Part shown: piece by piece, positions 24,913-32,176 of the stretch | Numbering within the stretch: position 1 is the first letter of the stretch | Layout: the number at the start of each line of letters is the position of its first letter | Assembly: GCF_025751535.1 (NCBI RefSeq) | Contig: NZ_JAOWLC010000018.1 | Span: 1 to 35,670, forward strand | Direction: 5' to 3' | Source: Lentibacter sp. XHP0401 | Lineage (GTDB): Bacteria > Pseudomonadota > Alphaproteobacteria > Rhodobacterales > Rhodobacteraceae | DNA length: 35,670 bases | Notes under the pieces: generated by a model | The model's input: the letters and a program-made list of their open reading frames with translations, nothing else | The model's database searches: none | What the model was told of the DNA's origin: nothing | Position numbers and translations under genes: made by a program

Positions 24913-24987
24913 TTTGGCTGCGCCAAATCGCTCCGGCGGGGGGCCGGCCCCCCGCGCCCCCCGGGATATTTGTGGCAATAAGAAAGA
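24913..24987 (+). repeat. Hairpin module and intergenic repeat, copy 2
   Basis: TTTGGC-TGC-GCCAAA (24913-24927) comes first, then the palindrome CGGGGGGCCGGCCCCCCG (24937-24954), a C-run, GGGATATTTG (24963-24972) and GCAATAAGAAAGA. It matches copy 1 almost word for word and copy 3 in order of modules. It sits in the 172-nt gap between convergent mscS and dinB, which holds no other feature. Confidence 0.7.
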
Positions 24988-25020
24988 GCGGAGCCAGGAA
25001 GGTGAGCGGGGGGAGCGTGC

Positions 25021-26274
25021 CTAGCGTAGGGCGCGGCCTTTGAGGATGGCGTCTTTGCCGAATTTTTCGCGGATTTTGTCGGTGGCGCGTTCGACATCGG
25101 AGCGCTTGGCGGCGCCCTCGTCGAGCAGGTCGTGCGAGCGGTCGGCATCGGAGGCGGGGACGAGGCCCGAGAGGCCTGTGCCGATGAGGCGGTAGGGGCC
25201 TTGATCGCCTGCCTGATCAAAGAGGGCACGGGCGGTGCGATAGATTGTGTCGGCCATTTGGGTGGCATCGTGAAGAGTCTGGCGGCGGGTGAGGCTTTTG
25301 AAGTTTGCGGTTTTGAGCTTGAGCGTGACGGTTTGGCCGGCAAAGCCTTTGGCTTTGGCGCGATCGGAGACTTGCTCGGCCAAGCGCCATAGGTGGCCAT
25401 CGAGGAGGTCTTTGTCGGATGTATCCTCGAAGAAAGTTGTTTCTTTCGAGATCGACTTTACCGGTTCGTGGGCGCTGACGCGGCGGTGGTCTTCTCCGCG
25501 GGCGAGGTGATAGAGGCGTGTTCCCATGGAGCCGAAGCGGGCTGTCAGATCGACCTCGCTCCAGCGCAGAAGATCACTGAAAAGGTGAATGCCTGCTGTG
25601 TCGAGCGCCGCTTGAGAGACCGCGCCGACACCCCAGATGAGGCGGACGGGTTTATCGCGTAGAAAATCGGCTGTCTCCGCCTTGCCGATGATGGAGAATC
25701 CTTTGGGCTTTTCCAGATCGGAGGCGACTTTGGCGAGGAATTTGTTGTGGGACAGGCCGATGGAACCCGAGAGGCCAAGCTCGTTCTTCATCCGTTTGAT
25801 GAGGCGTGCGAGCATGACGGCGGGAGGATGGCCGTGCAGGCGGGCTGTGCCCGTGAGGTCCATGAAGGCTTCATCGAGCGAGAGCGGTTCTATTTCCGGG
25901 GTGAGTTCTTCCATCATGCTGCGGATGGCGCGGGAGGCTTCAACGTAAGCTTCCATTCGGGGCGGCACGACAACGGCTTCGGGGCAAAGTTTGAGCGCCT
26001 GAAACATCGGCATGGCAGAGCGCACACCGCGGATGCGCGCGATGTAACAGGCTGTGGAGACAACCCCGCGGCGGCCACCGCCGATGATGACGGGCTTCGC
26101 TGCAAGCGCGGGATTGTCGCGCTTTTCCACGCTCGCATAGAAGGCATCGCAATCCATATGGGCGATGGCGAGATCGTAAAGCTCGGGGTGGGCCGCAACG
26201 CGGGGGCTGCGGCAGGCGGGGCAGCGTGGGCCCGTTTCAAAGGGGTGTAAGCAATCGCGACAGAGGCTAGGCAT
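25021..26274 (-). CDS. dinB: DNA polymerase IV (Y family)
   Basis: A 417-aa translesion DNA polymerase. The catalytic segments are AHMDCDAFYASVE (Asp41, Asp43) and SLDEAFMDLTG, and the little-finger domain follows. The extension at the N-terminus carries a four-cysteine zinc-ribbon-like motif, Cys5-x2-Cys8 and Cys18-x2-Cys21, absent from E. coli DinB but which I recall in Rhodobacteraceae members. I see no LexA-type GTTC-N7-GTTC box in the 75 nt upstream, so SOS control is not supported here. Confidence 0.94.
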   Translation of the reverse strand: MPSLCRDCLHPFETGPRCPACRSPRVAAHPELYDLAIAHMDCDAFYASVEKRDNPALAAKPVIIGGGRRGVVSTACYIARIRGVRSAMPMFQALKLCPEAVVVPPRMEAYVEASRAIRSMMEELTPEIEPLSLDEAFMDLTGTARLHGHPPAVMLARLIKRMKNELGLSGSIGLSHNKFLAKVASDLEKPKGFSIIGKAETADFLRDKPVRLIWGVGAVSQAALDTAGIHLFSDLLRWSEVDLTARFGSMGTRLYHLARGEDHRRVSAHEPVKSISKETTFFEDTSDKDLLDGHLWRLAEQVSDRAKAKGFAGQTVTLKLKTANFKSLTRRQTLHDATQMADTIYRTARALFDQAGDQGPYRLIGTGLSGLVPASDADRSHDLLDEGAAKRSDVERATDKIREKFGKDAILKGRALR

Positions 26275-26361
26275 GGTTCTTCTTACGCCTGCATTTTATT
26301 CAATTCCACTTGGAAAATGCGCCATCACAGCGCATATCTGAAGTAAGCTTTGGAGAGAGAG

Positions 26362-27255
26362 ATGAGTTTGGAACAGATTTTGACAGAATTGCTGGGCGGT
26401 AACCTCGTTGTCTTACTGATTGCGGCGTTTATTATTATTTCGATTTTTCTCGGTGTGCGGATTGTTCCGCAATCGGAGAAATATGTGGTTGAGCGCTTCG
26501 GGCGGCTCAAATCGGTGCTGGGGCCGGGGATCAACTTTATTGTCCCGTTTATTGATGTGGTGCGCCATAAGGTGAGTATTCTGGAGCGCCAGCTTCCCAC
26601 GGCGTCACAGGATGCGATTACCAAAGACAACGTTTTGGTGCAGGTTGAAACCAGCGTGTTTTACCGCATTCTGGAGCCTGAAAAGACGGTTTATCGCATT
26701 CGCGACGTGGATGCGGCGATTGCGACCACGGTGGCGGGGATTGTGCGCGCCGAGATCGGCAAGATGGAGCTGGATGAGGTGCAGAGCAACCGCTCGAGCC
26801 TGATCGGACAGATACAGACGGCTGTTGAAGATCAGGTTGATAACTGGGGGATTGAGGTGACGCGGGCCGAGATTCTGGATGTGAACCTCGACCAAGCCAC
26901 ACGCGATGCGATGTTGCAGCAGCTTAATGCGGAGCGCGAGCGGCGCGCACAGGTGACACGGGCCGAGGGCGCGAAACGCGCGGTCGAGCTCAACGCGGAT
27001 GCGGAGCTTTATGCGGCGGAGCAGATTGCCAAGGCACGCCGGATCGAGGCCGATGCAGAGGCTTATGCGACAGGTGTTGTGGCTCAGGCGATTGCCGACA
27101 ACGGGCTGGAAGCGGCGCAGTATCAGGTGGCTTTGAAGCAGGTTGATGCCTTGGCCAAGGTTGGAGCAGGCGCTGGCAAGCAAACCATCTTTTTGCCAGC
27201 AGATGCTGTGGATGCGTTCAAGAACGCCTTTGGTATGCTGAAAGGCGGTAAGTGA
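26362..27255 (+). CDS. SPFH/Band 7 membrane protein (QmcA/stomatin-like)
   Basis: A 297-aa membrane-anchored protein with one N-terminal hydrophobic helix (about residues 13-33) and an SPFH domain (EKYVVERFGRLKSVLGPGINFIVPFIDVV onward). Long helical C-terminal heptads rich in Glu/Ala/Arg form a coiled coil (about 180-240). Such proteins form cage-like oligomers and organise membrane proteases. The ATG at 26362 has GGAGAGAGAG upstream and is preferred to a TTG at 26350. The next gene encodes an NfeD-like protein and overlaps by a TGATG, the common SPFH-NfeD pair. Confidence 0.93.
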   Translation: MSLEQILTELLGGNLVVLLIAAFIIISIFLGVRIVPQSEKYVVERFGRLKSVLGPGINFIVPFIDVVRHKVSILERQLPTASQDAITKDNVLVQVETSVFYRILEPEKTVYRIRDVDAAIATTVAGIVRAEIGKMELDEVQSNRSSLIGQIQTAVEDQVDNWGIEVTRAEILDVNLDQATRDAMLQQLNAERERRAQVTRAEGAKRAVELNADAELYAAEQIAKARRIEADAEAYATGVVAQAIADNGLEAAQYQVALKQVDALAKVGAGAGKQTIFLPADAVDAFKNAFGMLKGGK

Positions 27256-27563
27256 TGGAAGTGGTTGCTTCAGACGCACTTTGGACCTTGTGGTGGGTCT
27301 GGCTTGCAGTGGCACTGGGCCTCGGGATTTTAGAGATTCTGGCGCCGGGGTTTATCTTGCTGGGCTTTGCTATCGGCGCGGCTTGTGTTGGCGTGTTGCT
27401 GGCAGTGGGCGGGCCTTTGGGGGCTTATCTCGGCGGTTCGTTTACCATAACGCTGGCGCTGTTTGCGGTATTTTCGCTTGTTGGCTGGTATGGTCTCAGG
27501 CGCACGATGGGCGTGCGCAAGGGGCAGGTGAAGACCTGGGATACTGATATTAACGAAGACTGA
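27255..27563 (+). CDS. NfeD-like membrane protein
   Basis: A 102-aa small inner-membrane protein of the NfeD (short) family. It has two to three hydrophobic segments (WVWLAVALGLGILEILAPGFILLGFAIGAACVGVLL and the ALFAVFSLVGWYGLRR part) and a short polar tail. The characteristic NfeD beta-barrel domain is reduced to almost nothing, as in short paralogues. It starts on the SPFH gene stop (TGATG); a GTG at 27252 would add one residue. It is expected to work with the SPFH partner in membrane quality control. Confidence 0.88.
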   Translation: MEVVASDALWTLWWVWLAVALGLGILEILAPGFILLGFAIGAACVGVLLAVGGPLGAYLGGSFTITLALFAVFSLVGWYGLRRTMGVRKGQVKTWDTDINED

Positions 27564-27595
27564 TGCGATGACCGGTGCGATGACTGGCGCTGCGC

Positions 27596-28303
27596 CTAGC
27601 GCTTTGGCAGTTCGGCCAGAACGGCGCGGGCGGCGGCGGCGGGGTCTTTCGCTTGCCAGACCGGGCGGCCCACGACGATGTGGTCGGCTCCGTCAGTGAT
27701 TGCCTTGGCAGGGGTTGCGACGCGCTTTTGATCGCCCAAGGCGGAACCTGCGGGGCGCACACCGGGGGTGACGATGAGCTTGCCCTCGGAATCAGGCAGA
27801 TCGCGGATGAGCGCGGCTTCTTGAGGGGAAGCGATAACACCATCGGCTCCGGCCTCAAAGGCGCGGCCCGCGCGCTCCAGCACCAGCGCTTGCAGATTGC
27901 CTTCCTTGATGAGCGAGGCGTCAAGATCTTCGCGGTCAAGGGATGTGAGGATCGTGACGGCGAGGATCTTCATATCGGAATTTGCCGCGCCTTCCTTGGC
28001 GGCGCGCACGACATGCGGGTCACCGTGGACTGTGAGGAAATCGAGATCAAACTGCGCGAGGCCACGCACGGCGGCCTCGACAGTTGCGCCGATATCAAAG
28101 AGCTTCATATCAAGAAAAATGCGCTTGCCGTGCTCGTCCTTCAGCTCTTGCGCCAGCGCAAGGCCGCCGCCTGTGAGCATACCGAGGCCAATTTTGTAGA
28201 AATTGACGGCATCGCCGAGTTTGGCGGCGAGCTCCATGCCTGCGATGGCATTGGGGACATCGAGGGCAACAATCAGGCGGTCGTCAGTTACGAGATCGGA
28301 CAT
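27596..28303 (-). CDS. pyrF: Orotidine 5'-phosphate decarboxylase
   Basis: A 235-aa cytoplasmic enzyme for the last step of UMP synthesis. The catalytic D-x-K-x-x-D motif reads FLDMKLFDIG (Asp65, Lys67, Asp70), and VTPGVRPAG and VVGRPVWQA are the phosphate-binding segments. The start MSDLVTDDRLIVALDVPNA at 28303 has AAGGAG upstream. That ribosome-binding sequence lies inside one arm of a 14-bp perfect inverted repeat, so initiation may depend on RNA structure. It is downstream of the small 90-aa gene on the same strand. Confidence 0.96.
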   Translation of the reverse strand: MSDLVTDDRLIVALDVPNAIAGMELAAKLGDAVNFYKIGLGMLTGGGLALAQELKDEHGKRIFLDMKLFDIGATVEAAVRGLAQFDLDFLTVHGDPHVVRAAKEGAANSDMKILAVTILTSLDREDLDASLIKEGNLQALVLERAGRAFEAGADGVIASPQEAALIRDLPDSEGKLIVTPGVRPAGSALGDQKRVATPAKAITDGADHIVVGRPVWQAKDPAAAARAVLAELPKR

Positions 28304-28308
28304 AGGGC

Positions 28309-28383
28309 GGCTCCTTCACAGCGGGTTTGCGCCTTGTTGCGGGGTTTGGGAACCGCGTCAAGGGCGCGTGCTGTGAAGGAGCC
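28309..28383 (-). promoter_or_regulatory. Long hairpin that sequesters the pyrF ribosome-binding site
   Basis: Arms 28383-28370 (GGCTCCTTCACAGC on the minus strand) and 28322-28309 (GCTGTGAAGGAGCC) pair perfectly over 14 bp. Inside, GCGCC-C-TTG (28367-28359) pairs with CAAGGCGC (28336-28329) with one bulged C, and GCGG can pair with CCGC at the tip. The 3' arm contains AAGGAG, the pyrF Shine-Dalgarno sequence, 8 nt before the ATG; the 5' arm is its anti-Shine-Dalgarno. No U-run follows, so it is not an intrinsic terminator. It fills most of the 87-nt gap between the 90-aa gene and pyrF. Confidence 0.75.
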
Positions 28384-28390
28384 TGATGCC

Positions 28391-28663
28391 TCAAGCAGCG
28401 AGCGGGGGGTGCTCAGGGGCCTGAGGGATGGATGTGAGGCGGCGCAACTGCGAGCGCAGACCCGGATTTTTGGAGCGGTGTTTGCGCAGCGCTTTGTCTG
28501 AAATCTGTTTCATCACCAGAGCGTATTCCGCATCAAGCGGGGCAGCGACAAAGCTGGGATAACTGAAGGTGTCTCCTGCATCCTGGATAAAGACAATCGC
28601 TTCATAGCCCGAAAACTCGAGGTTGTAGCGGATGCGTGCAATGCGCGTTTTACCGTAAGACAT
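28391..28663 (-). CDS. Small protein of unknown function (90 aa)
   Basis: A 90-aa soluble protein that I do not recognise. It begins SYGKTRIARIRYNLEFSGY, with EAIVFIQDAGDTFSYPSFV following, then a helix rich in Lys/Arg (ISDKALRKHRSKNPGLRSQLRR). The ATG at 28663 has an exceptionally strong AAGGAGG upstream, which supports it as a real gene; the longer frame to 29119 shadows clpB. It lies upstream of pyrF and divergent from clpB. The basic tail could bind nucleic acid, but this is only a compositional remark. Confidence 0.75.
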   Translation of the reverse strand: MSYGKTRIARIRYNLEFSGYEAIVFIQDAGDTFSYPSFVAAPLDAEYALVMKQISDKALRKHRSKNPGLRSQLRRLTSIPQAPEHPPLAA

Positions 28664-28815
28664 GATCGTCCTCCTTATTAACCGGGCGTTCAGCCCTGAT
28701 CGTAAAACGTGAGATGGGGGGTTTCCGTTCCATAAAAAGAGGGTGTTCACGCAAAGGTGAGTCAAGTTGTAAGCATTTGCGAAATTCCGCCGATGTGCTT
28801 TTTGTAGGGAGAGCT

Positions 28816-28844
28816 CTTGAAGAGGTGGCAGGAACGCCCCATTT
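28816..28844 (+). promoter_or_regulatory. RpoH (sigma-32) promoter of clpB
   Basis: CTTGAA (28816-28821), a 15-nt spacer and CCCCATTT (28837-28844) match the heat-shock consensus CTTGAA...CCCCAT-T almost perfectly. Transcription should start near 28850, giving a leader of about 70 nt before clpB. This also shows that the upstream in-frame TTG at 28817 is not a start. Confidence 0.88.
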
Positions 28845-28921
28845 TTATTCCAAGGTTCCCGACGCGACGTATGCCTCTTTTGGGTGCGCCAGCAGGGAAG
28901 GCTTATAAAAGGAGAAAGACC

Positions 28922-31537
28922 ATGAACATTGAAAAGTTCACGGAGCGTTCGCGCGGGTTTTTGCAGGCTGCGCAGACAATCGCTATGCGGGAAGATCACC
29001 AGAGGGTGATGCCCGAACACCTGCTGAAAGCAATTATGGACGACAGTGAGGGGCTTGCGAGCAACCTCATAACCAAATCGGGTGGCGCGCCTGCCCGCGT
29101 GAAAGACGCCGTGGACCAAGCTGTTGGCAAAATTGCCAAGGTGAGCGGTGACACGGGCCAGCCTTATCTTGATAAATCAATGGCCAAAGTGCTGGGCGAG
29201 GCCGAGAGCCTTGCGCAGAAAGCGGGCGACAGTTTTGTCCCTGTGGAGCGCATTTTGATGGCGCTGGCGATGGTGAAATCGGCGGCGAAAGACGCGATGG
29301 ACGCAGGCGCTGTGAATGCGCAGGCCCTGAACACGGCAATCAACGATATTCGCAAGGGTCGCACGGCAGACAGCGCCAGTGCGGAAGACAGCTACGAGGC
29401 GTTGAGCAAATACTCGACAGACCTGACCGAGCGTGCGCGCCTTGGCAAGATTGACCCGATTATTGGCCGCGACGATGAAATCCGCCGCACTATGCAGGTT
29501 CTGTCTCGCCGCACGAAGAACAACCCTGTTCTGATCGGGGAGCCGGGCGTGGGTAAAACCGCGATTGCCGAGGGGCTTGCCTTGCGCATTGTGAACGGCG
29601 ATGTGCCTGAATCTTTGCGCAACAAGAAGCTTATGTCGCTTGATATGGGCGCTTTGATTGCGGGTGCGAAGTATCGCGGCGAGTTTGAGGAGCGGCTGAA
29701 ATCGGTTCTCAACGAAGTGACGGACGCGGCCGGCGAGATCATCCTGTTTATTGACGAGATGCACACGCTTGTGGGTGCGGGCAAGGGCGATGGCGCGATG
29801 GATGCCGCGAACCTTATCAAGCCTGCCTTGGCACGCGGTGAGTTGCACTGTGTTGGCGCGACAACGCTCGACGAATACCGCAAGCATGTTGAGAAAGACG
29901 CGGCCCTCGCGCGGCGCTTCCAGCCAGTGTTTACCGAAGAACCGACTGTGGAAGACACGATCTCGATCTTGCGGGGTATCAAGGAGAAATACGAGTTGCA
30001 CCATGGTGTGCGGATTTCTGACTCTGCCTTGGTGGCCGCGGCGACACTTTCAAACCGCTATATCACCGACCGTTTTCTGCCGGACAAAGCCATTGACCTT
30101 ATGGACGAGGCGGCGAGCCGTTTGCGTATGGAAGTGGATAGCAAGCCAGAGGAGCTTGATGCGCTGGACCGCCAGATTTTGCAAATGCAGATCGAAGTGG
30201 AAGCCCTGCGCGCTGAAGATGACGAGGCTTCAAAAGACCGTCTGGAGCGGCTTGAGAAAGATCTGAGTAACCTTCAGGAAAAGTCCGACGAGATGACCGC
30301 CAACTGGCAAGCCGCACGCGACAAGCTTGAAGGCGCGCGCGAGCTTAAGGAACAGCTTGACCGCGCACGTGCCGATGGCGAGATTGCGACCCGTGAAGGC
30401 AACCTTGCGCGCGCAGGTGAGATCAGGTTCGGGATTATTCCCGACCTTGAGAAAAAGCTCGCCGCCGCCGAGGCCAGCGAAGGCGATATGACCGTGGAAG
30501 AAGCGGTGCGCCCGGAGCATGTGGCGCAGGTTATCGAGCGTTGGACAGGTATTCCGGCCGGTAAAATGCTGGAAGGTGACCGCGACAAGCTGCTTCGGAT
30601 GGAAGATGGTTTGCACAAGCGGGTGATCGGACAGAACGCGGCTGTGACGGCTGTTGCCAATGCGGTGCGCCGTGCGCGTGCCGGCTTGAACGATGAGGGG
30701 CGGCCACTTGGCAGCTTCCTGTTCCTCGGGCCGACAGGTGTGGGTAAAACCGAGCTGACAAAGGCTGTGGCCGAGTTTCTGTTTGATGACGAGCACGCGA
30801 TGACGCGGGTCGACATGAGTGAATTCATGGAGAAACACGCCGTTAGCCGCCTGATTGGTGCGCCTCCCGGTTATGTCGGCTACGAAGAAGGCGGTGTGCT
30901 GACGGAAGCTGTGCGGCGCAGGCCATATCAGGTGATCCTGTTTGACGAGGTTGAAAAGGCGCATCCCGATGTCTTTAACGTGCTGTTGCAGGTTCTGGAC
31001 GATGGTGTGCTGACCGACGGGCAGGGGCGCCATGTGTCCTTCAAGCAAACGCTGATTGTCCTTACGTCAAACCTCGGGGCGCAAGCTTTGAGCCAGTTGC
31101 CTGACGGGGCCGACGCCGGTGACGCCAAGCGTGATGTGATGGACGCGGTGCGGGCGCACTTCCGCCCCGAGTTCCTCAATCGTCTGGACGAAACGATCAT
31201 CTTTGACCGTCTGGGCCGTGAGGATATGGGCGGGATCGTCGAAATCCAGCTTGGGCTGCTCAAAAAGCGGCTTCTGGCGCGCAAGATCGAGCTTGACCTT
31301 GATGACGGCGCGATGAAGTGGCTTGCGGATGAGGGCTATGACCCTGTGTTTGGCGCACGGCCTCTGAAACGGGTGATCCAGCGCGCCTTGCAAAACCCGC
31401 TCGCGGAAGCACTGCTTGCGGGCGATATCAGGGACGGCGACACAGTGGCCGTGCGCGCGGGGGCTGATGGCCTGATCATCGGTGACCGCGTGGGGGCGAC
31501 CAACCGTGACAAGCCCGACGACGCTGTGGTGCATTAA
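28922..31537 (+). CDS. clpB: ATP-dependent disaggregase ClpB
   Basis: An 871-aa cytoplasmic AAA+ chaperone that threads aggregated proteins with DnaK/DnaJ. The order is N-domain (1-145), first nucleotide-binding domain with [10 protein letters not shown] (about 206), the coiled-coil M-domain (about 400-530, rich in Glu/Leu/Arg heptads), and the second domain with [10 protein letters not shown] (about 603). The [18 protein letters not shown] start at 28922 has AAAAGGAGAAAG upstream. The pore motif [11 protein letters not shown] and Walker B FIDEMHTL are intact. A sigma-32 promoter lies upstream and a strong terminator downstream, so it is a single heat-shock unit. Confidence 0.98.
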   Translation: MNIEKFTERSRGFLQAAQTIAMREDHQRVMPEHLLKAIMDDSEGLASNLITKSGGAPARVKDAVDQAVGKIAKVSGDTGQPYLDKSMAKVLGEAESLAQKAGDSFVPVERILMALAMVKSAAKDAMDAGAVNAQALNTAINDIRKGRTADSASAEDSYEALSKYSTDLTERARLGKIDPIIGRDDEIRRTMQVLSRRTKNNPVLIGEPGVGKTAIAEGLALRIVNGDVPESLRNKKLMSLDMGALIAGAKYRGEFEERLKSVLNEVTDAAGEIILFIDEMHTLVGAGKGDGAMDAANLIKPALARGELHCVGATTLDEYRKHVEKDAALARRFQPVFTEEPTVEDTISILRGIKEKYELHHGVRISDSALVAAATLSNRYITDRFLPDKAIDLMDEAASRLRMEVDSKPEELDALDRQILQMQIEVEALRAEDDEASKDRLERLEKDLSNLQEKSDEMTANWQAARDKLEGARELKEQLDRARADGEIATREGNLARAGEIRFGIIPDLEKKLAAAEASEGDMTVEEAVRPEHVAQVIERWTGIPAGKMLEGDRDKLLRMEDGLHKRVIGQNAAVTAVANAVRRARAGLNDEGRPLGSFLFLGPTGVGKTELTKAVAEFLFDDEHAMTRVDMSEFMEKHAVSRLIGAPPGYVGYEEGGVLTEAVRRRPYQVILFDEVEKAHPDVFNVLLQVLDDGVLTDGQGRHVSFKQTLIVLTSNLGAQALSQLPDGADAGDAKRDVMDAVRAHFRPEFLNRLDETIIFDRLGREDMGGIVEIQLGLLKKRLLARKIELDLDDGAMKWLADEGYDPVFGARPLKRVIQRALQNPLAEALLAGDIRDGDTVAVRAGADGLIIGDRVGATNRDKPDDAVVH

Positions 31538-31558
31538 GCACCTAATACTTAAAGAGGA

Positions 31559-31588
31559 GGGCCGCCCCGATGAGGAGCGGCCCTTTTT
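31559..31588 (+). terminator. clpB intrinsic terminator
   Basis: A 7-bp stem, GGGCCGC (31559-31565) with GCGGCCC (31577-31583), has an 11-nt loop and is followed by TTTTT. It lies 21 nt past the clpB stop. Confidence 0.9.
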
Positions 31589-31615
31589 ATTCGCGACGTC
31601 AAAGAGAGGCGCTGC

Positions 31616-32065
31616 TTATTCCATACCGATCGCGGCACGGGCGATGCTGTCGAGCAGGGCTTCGACTTTTTTCATTTCGCCTTCGGGAAAGCCACGAAAG
31701 CCGATGGTTGTTTCATCGGGCTTATCGGGGGAGACGATGACGAATATGTCATAGGGGCAAAAGATCACATTCATCGGATCTGCTTCCATCACTTCCCGCG
31801 AGAGTTTGGCCGAGCAGAAGCTGTAGATATCGGCCTTTTCGAAAAGGGTCACATCGGAGCCGACATCGGCTTTGGTGCGCTCCAGCATGTCGCCAGTGTG
31901 CGAAACATGGTCGATCACGAGGCCCTCATCAAGGATGGCGTTTTCGAGTCCGAAGACCACGTCGTCAAAACTCTGGTCTGTTGTATAGCTGATATAGCCA
32001 TCGGCGGCGAAGGCCTGTGTTGCCGTGAGGCAGGCGGCGGCGATGATAAGGGGAAGTGTGCGCAT
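31616..32065 (-). CDS. Secreted DUF302 protein
   Basis: A 149-aa periplasmic protein. Residues 1-20 (MRTLPLIIAAACLTATQAFA) are a clean signal peptide. The rest is a DUF302 domain, with YISYTTDQSFDDVVFGLENAILDEGLVIDHVSHTGDMLERT and PYDIFVIVSPDKPDETTIGFRGFPEG typical. The two cysteines (SFCSAKL and IFCPYD) could form a disulfide. Function of the family is not established. It is divergent from the glutamate-synthase-like gene, and an FNR box is centred about 92 bp upstream of its ATG, which fits anaerobic activation. Confidence 0.85.
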   Translation of the reverse strand: MRTLPLIIAAACLTATQAFAADGYISYTTDQSFDDVVFGLENAILDEGLVIDHVSHTGDMLERTKADVGSDVTLFEKADIYSFCSAKLSREVMEADPMNVIFCPYDIFVIVSPDKPDETTIGFRGFPEGEMKKVEALLDSIARAAIGME

Positions 32066-32150
32066 TTCTTTATCCTTTTAAGATGACGGCTTGGGCTGCT
32101 TGCCCTGCGGAGCGATCCGCTTCACTCTAGGGCAGAACGTAAAGGTAGCG

Positions 32151-32164
32151 TTGATATATATCAA
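32151..32164. promoter_or_regulatory. FNR/FnrL-type operator
   Basis: TTGAT-ATAT-ATCAA is a perfect match to the FNR/Anr consensus TTGAT-N4-ATCAA. It lies 12 nt before the glutamate-synthase-like ATG and about 92 nt (centre) upstream of the divergent DUF302 ATG. Near the plus-strand start it would repress; an activating -41.5 position would serve a DUF302 transcript starting about 50 nt before its ATG. Confidence 0.8.
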
Positions 32165-32176
32165 ACAGGGAATGTG

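Noticed and set aside
26275-26361. LexA box upstream of dinB
   Set aside because: No GTTC-N7-GTTC or similar sequence is present in the gap.
28817-28921. 35-aa N-terminal extension of ClpB
   Set aside because: It begins inside the sigma-32 promoter, and the ATG at 28922 has its own ribosome-binding site and the conserved ClpB N-terminus.
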